Source of the DNA: an uncultured bacterium
GTDB taxonomy: Bacteria > Verrucomicrobiota > Kiritimatiellia > RFP12 > UBA1067
Length of the DNA stretch: 56,662 nucleotides
Reading direction: 5' to 3'
Assembly: GCA_902799955.1 (NCBI GenBank)
Contig: CADCCQ010000008.1
Location: forward strand, 1 to 56,662
The position numbers and the translations under genes are program-made. This document shows, one piece after another, positions 32,760-40,568 of this stretch. The notes beneath the pieces are model-generated. The model was not told where the DNA came from. It searched no databases and worked only from the letters and a program-made list of their open reading frames with translations. Every line of letters starts with the position of its first letter. Positions within the stretch are counted from its first letter, which is position 1.

Positions 32760-33956
32760 ATGGCGGAGGAGTTTGACAGCATAGAGGAGTGCCTTGAGGC
32801 GCTGAGGCGGGGGGAGATCGTGCTTGTCACGGACGACGCCGACCGCGAGAACGAGGGCGACTGTATCTGCGCGGCGGAGTTCGCGACGCCGGAGAACGTC
32901 AATTTCATGGCGTCGTACGCAAAGGGGCTCATCTGCATGCCGATGTCCGGCGCGATGTGCGAGGCCCTCGGGCTGCCGCAGATGGTGGCGGAGAACACGG
33001 ACAACCACCAGACGGCGTTCACGGTGTCCATCGACGCGGTCACCACGACGACGGGCATCTCGGCGGTCGAGCGGTCGATGACGGCGCTGGCGTGCGTGGC
33101 GGAAGGCGCGGGCCCGGCCGCGTTCAGGCGCCCCGGGCACATGTTCCCGCTCAGGGCGAGGGAAGGCGGCGTGCTGAAGCGCGCCGGACACACCGAGGCG
33201 ACGGTCGACCTCTGCCGGCTCGCCGGCCTGAAGGAGGCTGGGCTTTGCTGCGAGGTGATGCGCGACGACGGGACAATGGCCCGTCTCGACGACATACGCG
33301 CCTTCGCGAAGGCACACTCGTTGAAGCTGACGACGATTGCCGACCTCATCGCCTACAGGCGCCGCCACGACGCGCTCGTGGAGGCGGTGGAGGAAGTCGA
33401 CCTGCCGACAGATCACGGGCATTTCAGGCTGAAAATGTACAAGAGCAGGATTTCGGGCCTCGAGCATCTGGCGCTCGTGAAGGGAGACGTCTCCGACGGC
33501 TCGCCTGTCCTCACCAGAGTGCATTCCGAATGCTTCACCGGCGATGTGCTGGGCAGCGAGAGGTGCGACTGCGGCCCGCAGCTCCACAGGGCCATGGAGA
33601 TGATCGAGCACGAGGGCCGCGGCGTCGTCCTGTACATGCGCCAGGAGGGGCGCGGCATCGGCCTCGCCAACAAGCTCCACGCATACAGAAAGCAGGAGGA
33701 GGGACTGGACACCGTCGAGGCCAACGTCGCGCTCGGCTTCAAGCCGGACCTCAGGGACTACGGCGAAGGCGCGCAGATACTCGTCGACCTCGGCGTCAGA
33801 AAACTGCGGCTCCTCACGAACAACCCGTGCAAGATCGCCGGGCTTGAGGGCTACGGGCTCGAGATCGTCGAGCGCGTGCCGATCGTCATACCCCCGAATG
33901 CGCACGACAGGCGTTACCTCGACACGAAGCGGGAGAAGATGGGACATTTGATTTGA
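32760..33956 (+). CDS. ribBA: Bifunctional DHBP synthase / GTP cyclohydrolase II (riboflavin synthesis)
   Basis: 398 residues, the standard length for RibBA. The N-terminal RibB domain has [10 protein letters not shown] (substrate and Mg binding) and [24 protein letters not shown]. The C-terminal RibA domain has [19 protein letters not shown] with the three zinc Cys and [13 protein letters not shown]. It makes dihydroxybutanone phosphate from ribulose 5-phosphate and opens GTP, the two entry reactions to riboflavin. No other rib genes lie nearby. Ribosome-binding site is weak. Confidence 0.96.
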   Translation: MAEEFDSIEECLEALRRGEIVLVTDDADRENEGDCICAAEFATPENVNFMASYAKGLICMPMSGAMCEALGLPQMVAENTDNHQTAFTVSIDAVTTTTGISAVERSMTALACVAEGAGPAAFRRPGHMFPLRAREGGVLKRAGHTEATVDLCRLAGLKEAGLCCEVMRDDGTMARLDDIRAFAKAHSLKLTTIADLIAYRRRHDALVEAVEEVDLPTDHGHFRLKMYKSRISGLEHLALVKGDVSDGSPVLTRVHSECFTGDVLGSERCDCGPQLHRAMEMIEHEGRGVVLYMRQEGRGIGLANKLHAYRKQEEGLDTVEANVALGFKPDLRDYGEGAQILVDLGVRKLRLLTNNPCKIAGLEGYGLEIVERVPIVIPPNAHDRRYLDTKREKMGHLI

Positions 33957-34112
33957 GTGTAAAGTGTAAAGTGTAAAGTGTAAAATGGGGGATGGGGAGA
34001 TTATGGGATTGTGGAATTATGGAATTGTGGAATAGCGGAATTGGGGAATTGGGAAGGTGTAGAGGTGTAGGTGAGGGTGAAGGTGAAGGCGAAGGTGAAG
34101 AGGGAAGATAAA
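33957..34112. repeat. Simple-sequence spacer (GTGTAAA, GGAATTGTGG and GGTGAAG runs)
   Basis: Three consecutive blocks of simple repeats fill the gap between ribBA and rlmN: GTGTAAA x4, then ATTGTGGAATTATGG-type units, then GGTGAAGGTGAAGG. The 22-base core of the middle block recurs exactly at about 54257-54278 inside a coding sequence. Confidence 0.8.
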
Positions 34113-34114
34113 AA

Positions 34115-35140
34115 ATGAAGAAAGCGTGGAGCATACTGCCTGACGAGTGGAAGGAGGAGCTGAAGGGCCGGGGGTTGCGTCCGTTCCGGGCCGACCAGAT
34201 CCTCCAGGCGCTCTACCGCGACTGGATCGACGACTGGGACAAGGCTACGACGCTCCCAAAGGACCTCCGGCAGACTATGAAGTCCGAGTTCCCGCTCACG
34301 GAGACAAAGACGCTCGCGGAGTCGGTGTCGTCCGACGGTACGAAGAAGCTCCTCGTCGGGTTTGCGGACGGCGCGGCGGTCGAGACTGTCCTCATCCCCG
34401 CTACCGGCCGCTTCACGCAGTGCATCTCCACGCAGGTCGGCTGCGCAATGGGCTGCGCCTTCTGCGCATCGGGCGCGCAGGGCGTGGTCAGGTCGCTCGC
34501 GGCGGACGAGATCGTCGCGGAGTACATGGCGGGCCGCGCCGCCGGGGAGATCACGAACATCGTCGTCATGGGCATGGGAGAGCCCTTCGCCAACTACGAC
34601 GAGACGATGAGGGCGCTCCGCCTCATCAACGCCGGGCGCGGGCCAAACCTCGGAGCCAGGCACATCACTCTTTCGACGTGCGGCGTCGTGCCGGGGATAG
34701 AGCGCCTCGCGAAGGAAGGCATACAGTTCGAGCTCTCTGTATCGCTCCATGCGCCGGACGACGAACTGCGCTCGGAGCTCATGCCGGTGAACAGGAAGTG
34801 GCCGCTCGACGTGCTGATGCGCACTTGCGCGGAATACACCAGGGAGACGAAGAGGATCATCACCTTCGAATACACCGTCATAAGGGGCGTCAACGACTCG
34901 CGGCGCCAGGCGGAGGCGCTGGCGGCTCTCGTGAAGAGAGTCCCGATGGCGAAAGTGAACCTCATCCCCCTCTCGCCCGTCTCACACAGGCCGGACTTCC
35001 AGACGCCCGACGAGTCGACGATGATGATGTTCCTGGACGTCCTGATGAAGGCGAAGGTGCAGACAATGCTACGCCGTTCGCGCGGCAAGGACGCCGATGC
35101 GGCGTGCGGGCAGCTTCGCCTGAGGTCGATCGCCAAGTAA
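34115..35140 (+). CDS. rlmN: 23S rRNA (adenine-2503-C2)-methyltransferase
   Basis: 341 residues. Radical-SAM cluster Cys110, Cys114 and Cys117 (CAMGCAFC) follow the family-specific CISTQVG. Further RlmN signatures: NIVVMGMGEPFANYD, TLSTCGVVPGI, ELSVSLHAP and YTVIRGVNDS. It methylates A2503 of 23S rRNA (and A37 of some tRNAs) using two SAM molecules. The mechanistic C-terminal Cys is present in DAACGQLR. It converges with thiH. Confidence 0.96.
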   Translation: MKKAWSILPDEWKEELKGRGLRPFRADQILQALYRDWIDDWDKATTLPKDLRQTMKSEFPLTETKTLAESVSSDGTKKLLVGFADGAAVETVLIPATGRFTQCISTQVGCAMGCAFCASGAQGVVRSLAADEIVAEYMAGRAAGEITNIVVMGMGEPFANYDETMRALRLINAGRGPNLGARHITLSTCGVVPGIERLAKEGIQFELSVSLHAPDDELRSELMPVNRKWPLDVLMRTCAEYTRETKRIITFEYTVIRGVNDSRRQAEALAALVKRVPMAKVNLIPLSPVSHRPDFQTPDESTMMMFLDVLMKAKVQTMLRRSRGKDADAACGQLRLRSIAK

Positions 35141-35171
35141 CGGCGGCCCGGATCCTGTTGTCGAGAACGCC

Positions 35172-36275
35172 CTAGATGCGGCGGTCCCAGTTCTTGAACA
35201 CGACCTCCTGTCCGTTGCACCTGATGGCGTCGTAGACGGCCGCCGGCGGGCGGGAGTCGGTCAGGGTGAACTGGGCGACGTCGCCCTCGGCGTGGACGGC
35301 GTAGCCGCCCGGGGTGACGCGCGAGCCGGCCGACATGTTGTCCGCGGCGGTCTGGACGATCCTGTCGCGGAACTCCGGCGGCTCCCTTGTCGAGACCGTC
35401 ATGCAGCACTGCGGGAAGACGATCCTGAACGCGAGCATCATCAGCTCCAGATCGCGCTCGTCCACGGGGAACTCCGGCTGGAAGCCTTCCGCGGCGGTGC
35501 AGAAGCGCGGGAAGGCGAACTGCACCTTCGCCTCGTAGCATTCGCGCATGAGGTAGATCGCGTGCGCGGCGAGCGACGCGGCCTCGGGACGCCACTTGGA
35601 GAGCCCCAGGAGGAATGCGCAGCCCAGCTGACGGAACCCGGCCTTCCCGGCGCGCAGCTGCGTCCAGAGCCGGAACTCGTAGTTGCTCTTAGGTCCAGCC
35701 GGGTGGAAGTAGCGGTAGCGCACGGGGTCGTAAGTCTCCTGGAAGCAGGTGAGCCCCTCGTAGCCGGCCTTGAACAGCTCACGGTAGCCCTCCTCGGTCT
35801 GCGGAGCGACCTCCAGGGAGAGGTTGGAGAACATCGACTTCAGCAGGCGCCCGACGTCGGCTAGGTGCTCGACGGTGTTGACGCGCGGGTCCTCGCCGGC
35901 GACCACGAGGAGAGAGTCTATGCCGGTAGCGCGGACAGCCTCCGCCTCGCGGCGGATCTCGTCCAGCGAAAGGTTGCGGCGGACGGTACCGGTATGCTGG
36001 ATGCGGAAGTCGCAGTAGCGGCACGAGTTGACGCAGGTATTGCCGATGTACAGCGGCGCGTAGACGCTGACGGTCTTGCCGTAGTAACGGACGCGCGCCA
36101 GCCGCGCGGCGTCGCGCATGGCGTCCATGTGCGCGTACGCGGCGGGCGAGATGAGCGCGAGCAGGTCGAACCAGTCGCGCCGTTCTTTGGAGAGGCTTGC
36201 CAAGACGGCGGAGGAGTCTGTCTTCGCAATGATGGACTCGACCTCCTCCTCCGTGTATTTCAGTAGCGGGAACAC
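35172..36275 (-). CDS. thiH: 2-iminoacetate synthase (radical SAM, thiazole synthesis)
   Basis: 367 residues, the length of ThiH; HydG would be about 100 longer with a C-terminal cluster domain. Cluster Cys81, Cys85 and Cys88 (CVNSCRYCDF) follow YAPLYIGNT. LLVVAGEDPR, CFQETYDP and HPAGPKSNYEFRL match ThiH. It splits tyrosine into dehydroglycine (2-iminoacetate) for the thiamine thiazole ring. No thiG, thiS or thiF is adjacent, so partners must be elsewhere. It follows the tagaturonate reductase-like gene by 82 bases of simple sequence and may be co-transcribed. Confidence 0.85.
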   Translation of the reverse strand: MFPLLKYTEEEVESIIAKTDSSAVLASLSKERRDWFDLLALISPAAYAHMDAMRDAARLARVRYYGKTVSVYAPLYIGNTCVNSCRYCDFRIQHTGTVRRNLSLDEIRREAEAVRATGIDSLLVVAGEDPRVNTVEHLADVGRLLKSMFSNLSLEVAPQTEEGYRELFKAGYEGLTCFQETYDPVRYRYFHPAGPKSNYEFRLWTQLRAGKAGFRQLGCAFLLGLSKWRPEAASLAAHAIYLMRECYEAKVQFAFPRFCTAAEGFQPEFPVDERDLELMMLAFRIVFPQCCMTVSTREPPEFRDRIVQTAADNMSAGSRVTPGGYAVHAEGDVAQFTLTDSRPPAAVYDAIRCNGQEVVFKNWDRRI

Positions 36276-36357
36276 GGTTTTTTTTGAGTGTTTGAGTTTT
36301 GAGTTATGAGTGTTTGAGTTGGGCTAAGCGTGGAGTTGAGGGTTTGAGTTGGGTGAG
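36276..36357. repeat. Simple-sequence spacer (GAGTGTTTGAGTT runs)
   Basis: Repeats of TTTGAGTT and GAGTGTTTGAGTT fill the gap between the tagaturonate reductase-like gene and thiH. Confidence 0.65.
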
Positions 36358-37506
36358 TTATGCGACTGGCGGCGCGTCGTAGTGCCTGGCGATCGCCTCA
36401 TAGCCCTCGATCATCGCAGGGGGCAGCTTGCCGAACTTCCTGTAGTAGTCGCACACCACCGGCAGGCACCGCGTCTTCCACTTCGCGATGGTGTTGAGCG
36501 CGATGGACCTCAGCTTGTGGTGGGCGAAGGGGTTCGCGAAGCGCTCGAGGACGGACGCCGCGTACTCCCGCTTCTCGTCGTCCGGGAGGTCGACCGTCGG
36601 GAATATCTCGTCGAACACGACCTTGTGGACAAATGTGTTGAATTCGGGGTCGGCAATGCACTGCGCGACCTCCTCGAAGCCCTTCTCCAAGCCGCGGTAC
36701 ACCATCGTCGTGTGGGTTGCGTTGAGGAAGCGCACCTTGCGCGTGCGGTAGGGCTGCATGTCCGGCGTGTAGACGACGTTGATCCCCGCCGCCTTGAGCG
36801 GAAGCTCGCTTTCGAGGTCGAAGCCGTCCGGCGTCTCGATGACGAAGAAGTGGAACGGCTCGCCGCAGACGAGCACGTCGTCCCGCTCGCCAAGCCGTTC
36901 GGCGTAGCGCTCTGCGGACTCCGGGTCGGGGCGTCCGGCGACGATGCGGTCGACGAGGGTCGAGCAGAACACGCACTCATTCTCGATCCAGTCCGCCAGC
37001 GCGGCGTCCGGCGCGTCCGCGAGGTGCTTCAGGACGCACGCCTTCAGGTTGTCGCCGTTGTGCTCGATCAGCTCGCACGGGACGAACACGAGCCCAGGGA
37101 GGCCCGCCGCGAAGCGAGCCCTGAGGAGCCTCAGCACCTTCGCCGGGAAGGTGTCCGCGCCCTTCACGTACTGTATTCCGGCCTCGGTGGTGTTGGAGAC
37201 GACGAAACGGATGGACGGGACGGTCGCGTACTGCTCGACGTTCGCCGCCAAGTCGACGCCCTCGACGCACGTTACCTCCTCGATGTCCTCTACGGTCTTC
37301 CCGCCGATTACCCCGCGAAGGCACGTGTGGTACCTTCCGCCGCGCTCGTTCAGCGTCTTCGACGGAGGGGACAGCTCCTCGCCGATCGGCTGGATTATCC
37401 TGACCTTCCCGCCGAACCCGGCCTTGTCGTTCATCCTCTGGACCATCCAGTCGATGAAGCACCGCAGGAAGTTCCCCTCGCCGAACTGGAGTATCTTCGT
37501 TTCCAT
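36358..37506 (-). CDS. Tagaturonate reductase-like (mannitol dehydrogenase family)
   Basis: About 382 residues from the ATG at 37506, which has AAGGAGA upstream. It is roughly 100 residues shorter than E. coli UxaB. ILQFGEGNFLRCFIDWMVQ is the NAD-binding start; VVSNTTEAGIQY and VFVPCELIEHNGDNLK are typical of altronate oxidoreductases, and FLNATHTTMVYRG carries the conserved catalytic-region Asn/His. It would interconvert tagaturonate and altronate in galacturonate breakdown, which fits the neighbouring glycan enzymes. Mannonate (UxuB-like) specificity is possible. Confidence 0.82.
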   Translation of the reverse strand: METKILQFGEGNFLRCFIDWMVQRMNDKAGFGGKVRIIQPIGEELSPPSKTLNERGGRYHTCLRGVIGGKTVEDIEEVTCVEGVDLAANVEQYATVPSIRFVVSNTTEAGIQYVKGADTFPAKVLRLLRARFAAGLPGLVFVPCELIEHNGDNLKACVLKHLADAPDAALADWIENECVFCSTLVDRIVAGRPDPESAERYAERLGERDDVLVCGEPFHFFVIETPDGFDLESELPLKAAGINVVYTPDMQPYRTRKVRFLNATHTTMVYRGLEKGFEEVAQCIADPEFNTFVHKVVFDEIFPTVDLPDDEKREYAASVLERFANPFAHHKLRSIALNTIAKWKTRCLPVVCDYYRKFGKLPPAMIEGYEAIARHYDAPPVA

Positions 37507-37551
37507 CTTGTTCTTGTCTCCTTGTTGCCTTGTCAATTCCCTTGGCTGAAT

Positions 37552-37557
37552 ATTTTA
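37552..37557 (-). promoter_or_regulatory. Extended -10 box of the tagaturonate reductase-like gene
   Basis: Minus strand TGTGGTAAAATAT, with TAAAAT at 37552-37557 and the TGn extension. Leader about 40 bases. Confidence 0.55.
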
Positions 37558-37654
37558 CCACAATCCAGCCATCCGCGCCAGATGCCTTTGCGCGGTTTTT
37601 CACGCAACCGACAAGGGCGGACTAGAGGAAGGCCACCGTCAAGGCGAACAGCCG

Positions 37655-40108
37655 CTACTTGCAAAGGTCGGCGAGGTGCGTGACGGAAAGCGCGGCCTTG
37701 AACGCCTGCGGCGACGTCGTTTTGTCGTAGGGCGTGAACACGAACGTACGCGGGATGCCGGGGACGAGCGTCACGGCGTTGTCGTCGAACTCGCCGCGGA
37801 TGCCCTTCACGTCCATCCATGTCCAGAACGCCGGCTTGTCCGTCGTGAGCGTCACCTTGAAGCCATCGACCTCCGCCTTGACCGTCGCCTTCGGCAAGTT
37901 CCCCTTGTAGTCAGCGCGGACAGGGAAGTTCCAAGCATGGACTCCCCTTTGCGTCCCGGTCACGCTGCCGCGGAAAACGAGTTTCAAGACAGCGTCATGC
38001 CGCTGCGCGACCTTGCCGAATGAGGCCGCCGAGTTTGCGGGGACCCTGTCGCCGGGAAGGATCGTCTGCTCGGGGCTGCTTCCGTCAAACGGATAGGACA
38101 CGACAAGGACATCGCCGTCAAGCGACTTGTCCGTGTCGTTGACGACCTTTACCATGCCGTCGGGCGCGAGCGTGACATGGACCGGCTCGAAGAAACGCCG
38201 CGCGAGATACTGGAGCGGCTTCCACTTGCCGCCGTACTCGATGGCGCTCCATGAGGCGACCGGCCAGTTGTCGTTGAGCTGCCAGAAGAGCGTGCCCATG
38301 CAGCGCGGCTGCTCGCCGCGCCACGCGTCGACGGCGGTCTGTATCGCCATCGCCTGCTGGAACTGCGAGAGGAGGAGCTCCGACGGGACGTCCTTCGGCC
38401 TGGGGAAGTAACGGTCGAGCGTCTTGCGGATCCGCTCGTTTCCGCCGTTGCCCTTCTGGTGCCACTCGAAGTCCGGCCCGCGAGAGAGGATCTGCTCCTT
38501 CGAGGCGAACATCTCGGCGACTTCCATCGACGGGAACGACTGGAAGCCGAACTCCGAGCAGAAGCGGGGATGGTATTCCTTGTATTTCGAGAACGGGGCG
38601 TTCTCGTGCCAGACGTCCCAGTTGTGCATGTCTCCCTTGGAGTCGTCCTTCCAGGCGTTGCCGAAGTCTCCGGGGCCGCAGCACGGCGAGCTGGGCCAGT
38701 ATGTGCGCGTCGGGTCGTACTTCGCCACCATCTCGCCCTGCATCTTCGAGCGCGCCATCCACTCCCCGCGGTAGAAGTCCTTGTCGTCGCGAGTTTCGTC
38801 GAACCAGCTTATCGCGCCGAGGCACTCGTTGTCGCCGCACCATATCGCGATCGACGCATGGTCGCGCAGGCGGCGCAGCTGGTGGGAGAGCTCGTCGCGG
38901 ACTTCGCTCAGGAACCAGTCGTTCGCCGGGTACACGGCGCAGGAGAACATCATGTCGTGCCAGATGAGGATGCCCATTTCGTCGCAGAGGTCGTAGAATA
39001 CGTCCTTCTCGTACTGTCCGCCGCCCCACACGCGTACCATGTTCATGTTCGCGCGCTTCGCGCTTCCTAGGATCTGCGCGTACCGCGCGGGCGTCTGCTC
39101 GTTTTCGTACGCGGAACAGGGAATCCAGTTCGCGCCCTTCATGAAGATGCGTCTGTTGTTCACGCGGAAGACGAGGGAGAGCTCGTCCTTGCCATCCGGT
39201 GAAACCGTGCGCTCGTTAAGAACCTCCAGTTTCCGGAGGCCGATCCGCCGCGTCACCTTCTCCCCGTTCACGTCAACCGAGTAGGTGTAGAACTTCTGTT
39301 CGCCAGCGCCGTTCGGCCACCAGAGCGGCGGGTCGTCGATTTCGACGCGGTTCGTGACCGTCGTGCCGTCCGAGAGGTCGGCGAAGACGTCGAGCGTGCA
39401 GTGCGAGAGGTCATCCGAGAAGGTCTGCGTCGTGTAGATGTATTCGATGCGCGGCTTGTCGCTCGCGAGGAGCTTCACGGTGCCGCAAAGTCCGATGACC
39501 TGCACTGACGGGCCCCAGTCCCAGCCGGCATGGCAGGCGGGCTTTCTGATGAGCGCCTGGTTCTTCGCCCAGACGACGTTGGACATCGGGAAAGGCTTAT
39601 TCACGCGTTCGCGGCGTGCGTCGGCGACTGTTTCAGGGGAACTGAAGAGAACGGATATCTCGTTCTCGCCGGCCTTGAGGCAGGGCTTGACGTCGAAGGT
39701 GTAGCGCTGGAAACGGTCAGCCGTGCCGCCCACGACCTTGCCGTTCACGCTCACTTTGGCGAACGTGTCGCAGTCTTCGAGGCGAAGGACTATTTCCTTC
39801 TTCGCGAGGAAGTCGCCGTTCAGCTCGAACTTGCGCGAGACCATCCAGCTGGACTTCCCCACCCAGAGGTTGTTCGTCTCGTTGCGTCCCCAGAACGAGT
39901 CTTCGATTAGCTTCGCCTTTAGAAGAGCGGAGTGAACGCCTCCTGGGACGGCGATCGGGCATGAGACCCGCGCGTCGTCGGCCTTGGCCAGGTGCCATGT
40001 CCCGGAGAGGTCCAGCTCTGCGGAACCGGACTGCAGTTTGGCGTCAGCCGACGCCATGCATGCGCATATCGCCGCCGCGATCGCGGCACATGATGTTGTG
40101 CGTTTCAT
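37655..40108 (-). CDS. Secreted GH2 beta-mannosidase
   Basis: About 817 residues. Start at 40108 opens a signal peptide (MKRTTSCAAIAAAICACMASADA). An in-frame ATG at 40171 with AAGGAAGG upstream would add 21 polar residues before it and is less likely. Domain order: GH2 sugar-binding domain (WHLAKADDARVSC; NNLWVGKSSWMVSRKF), immunoglobulin-like domain, TIM barrel, C-terminal beta domains. Barrel motifs specific to beta-mannosidases: KGANWIPC, MVRVWGGGQYEKD, WCGDNECLG (acid/base Glu) and FCSEFGFQSFPS (nucleophile Glu), then FWQLNDNWPVASWS. It removes terminal beta-mannose from manno-oligosaccharides. Confidence 0.93.
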   Translation of the reverse strand: MKRTTSCAAIAAAICACMASADAKLQSGSAELDLSGTWHLAKADDARVSCPIAVPGGVHSALLKAKLIEDSFWGRNETNNLWVGKSSWMVSRKFELNGDFLAKKEIVLRLEDCDTFAKVSVNGKVVGGTADRFQRYTFDVKPCLKAGENEISVLFSSPETVADARRERVNKPFPMSNVVWAKNQALIRKPACHAGWDWGPSVQVIGLCGTVKLLASDKPRIEYIYTTQTFSDDLSHCTLDVFADLSDGTTVTNRVEIDDPPLWWPNGAGEQKFYTYSVDVNGEKVTRRIGLRKLEVLNERTVSPDGKDELSLVFRVNNRRIFMKGANWIPCSAYENEQTPARYAQILGSAKRANMNMVRVWGGGQYEKDVFYDLCDEMGILIWHDMMFSCAVYPANDWFLSEVRDELSHQLRRLRDHASIAIWCGDNECLGAISWFDETRDDKDFYRGEWMARSKMQGEMVAKYDPTRTYWPSSPCCGPGDFGNAWKDDSKGDMHNWDVWHENAPFSKYKEYHPRFCSEFGFQSFPSMEVAEMFASKEQILSRGPDFEWHQKGNGGNERIRKTLDRYFPRPKDVPSELLLSQFQQAMAIQTAVDAWRGEQPRCMGTLFWQLNDNWPVASWSAIEYGGKWKPLQYLARRFFEPVHVTLAPDGMVKVVNDTDKSLDGDVLVVSYPFDGSSPEQTILPGDRVPANSAASFGKVAQRHDAVLKLVFRGSVTGTQRGVHAWNFPVRADYKGNLPKATVKAEVDGFKVTLTTDKPAFWTWMDVKGIRGEFDDNAVTLVPGIPRTFVFTPYDKTTSPQAFKAALSVTHLADLCK

Positions 40109-40220
40109 CTTTGTGTACCCTTTCTTTGAGGGAGTTGCGAAAACCGCCTTCGGATCCAGGCGCCGTGCCATGTTGCCTTCCTTTCTTCCGTCCAGGGGCG
40201 CATCGCCCAAGGCGGCTGAT

Positions 40221-40250
40221 ATTTTACACTATTTCTCGTTTCCCTGTCAA
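40221..40250 (-). promoter_or_regulatory. Promoter of the beta-mannosidase gene
   Basis: Minus strand TTGACA (40245-40250), 18 bases, TAAAAT (40221-40226). Predicted leader about 105 bases to the ATG at 40108. Confidence 0.7.
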
Positions 40251-40340
40251 GTGGCGGTAACCATTTCTGCCTATAAACGGAGTGTAAATCAGCCGCCACG
40301 GCGCGAAATAGGCGATCTGCATTTTTGTGAAAATTCCCCC

Positions 40341-40369
40341 TTGCGCGGCGCGGCTTCGTATGATATACT
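40341..40369 (+). promoter_or_regulatory. Promoter of the tRNA pair and probably of the downstream operon
   Basis: TTGCGC (40341-40346), 17 bases, TATACT (40364-40369), 12 bases before tRNA-Leu. No other promoter is evident before the AsmA-like gene. Confidence 0.65.
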
Positions 40370-40381
40370 ATTATTCATGTA

Positions 40382-40466
40382 GCACCCGTGGTGAAATTGG
40401 CATACACGCCAGATTCAGGTTCTGGTGCCGCAAGGTGTGTGGGTTCAAATCCCACCGGGTGCACCA
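40382..40466 (+). tRNA. tRNA-Leu (CAG)
   Basis: 85 bases including encoded CCA. Acceptor arms GCACCCG and CGGGTGC pair fully. The anticodon stem CCAGA/TCTGG encloses TTCAGGT, giving anticodon CAG. The T arm has GGTTCAAATCCCACC. The long variable arm expected of a class II tRNA is present. Confidence 0.95.
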
Positions 40467-40470
40467 AAAT

Positions 40471-40545
40471 GGCCCCTTCGTCTATCGGCTAGGACATCTG
40501 GTTCTCATCCAGGTAAGAGGAGTTCGACTCTCCTAGGGGCTGCCA
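40471..40545 (+). tRNA. tRNA-Glu (CTC)
   Basis: 75 bases including encoded CCA. Acceptor GGCCCCT pairs with AGGGGCT (one G-T). The anticodon stem TCTGG/CCAGG encloses TTCTCAT, giving anticodon CTC. The T loop is TTCGACT. It starts 4 bases after tRNA-Leu, so the two are one precursor. Confidence 0.93.
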
Positions 40546-40568
40546 ACTTGAATGAAAATGTGCGCTTG

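Noticed and set aside
31920..33947. 675-codon minus-strand open frame across pyrE and ribBA
   Set aside because: It spans two well-known plus-strand genes in antisense and has no recognisable domain.
35172..36275. HydG (hydrogenase maturase) instead of ThiH
   Set aside because: The protein ends at 367 residues and lacks the C-terminal extension with the second cluster of HydG.
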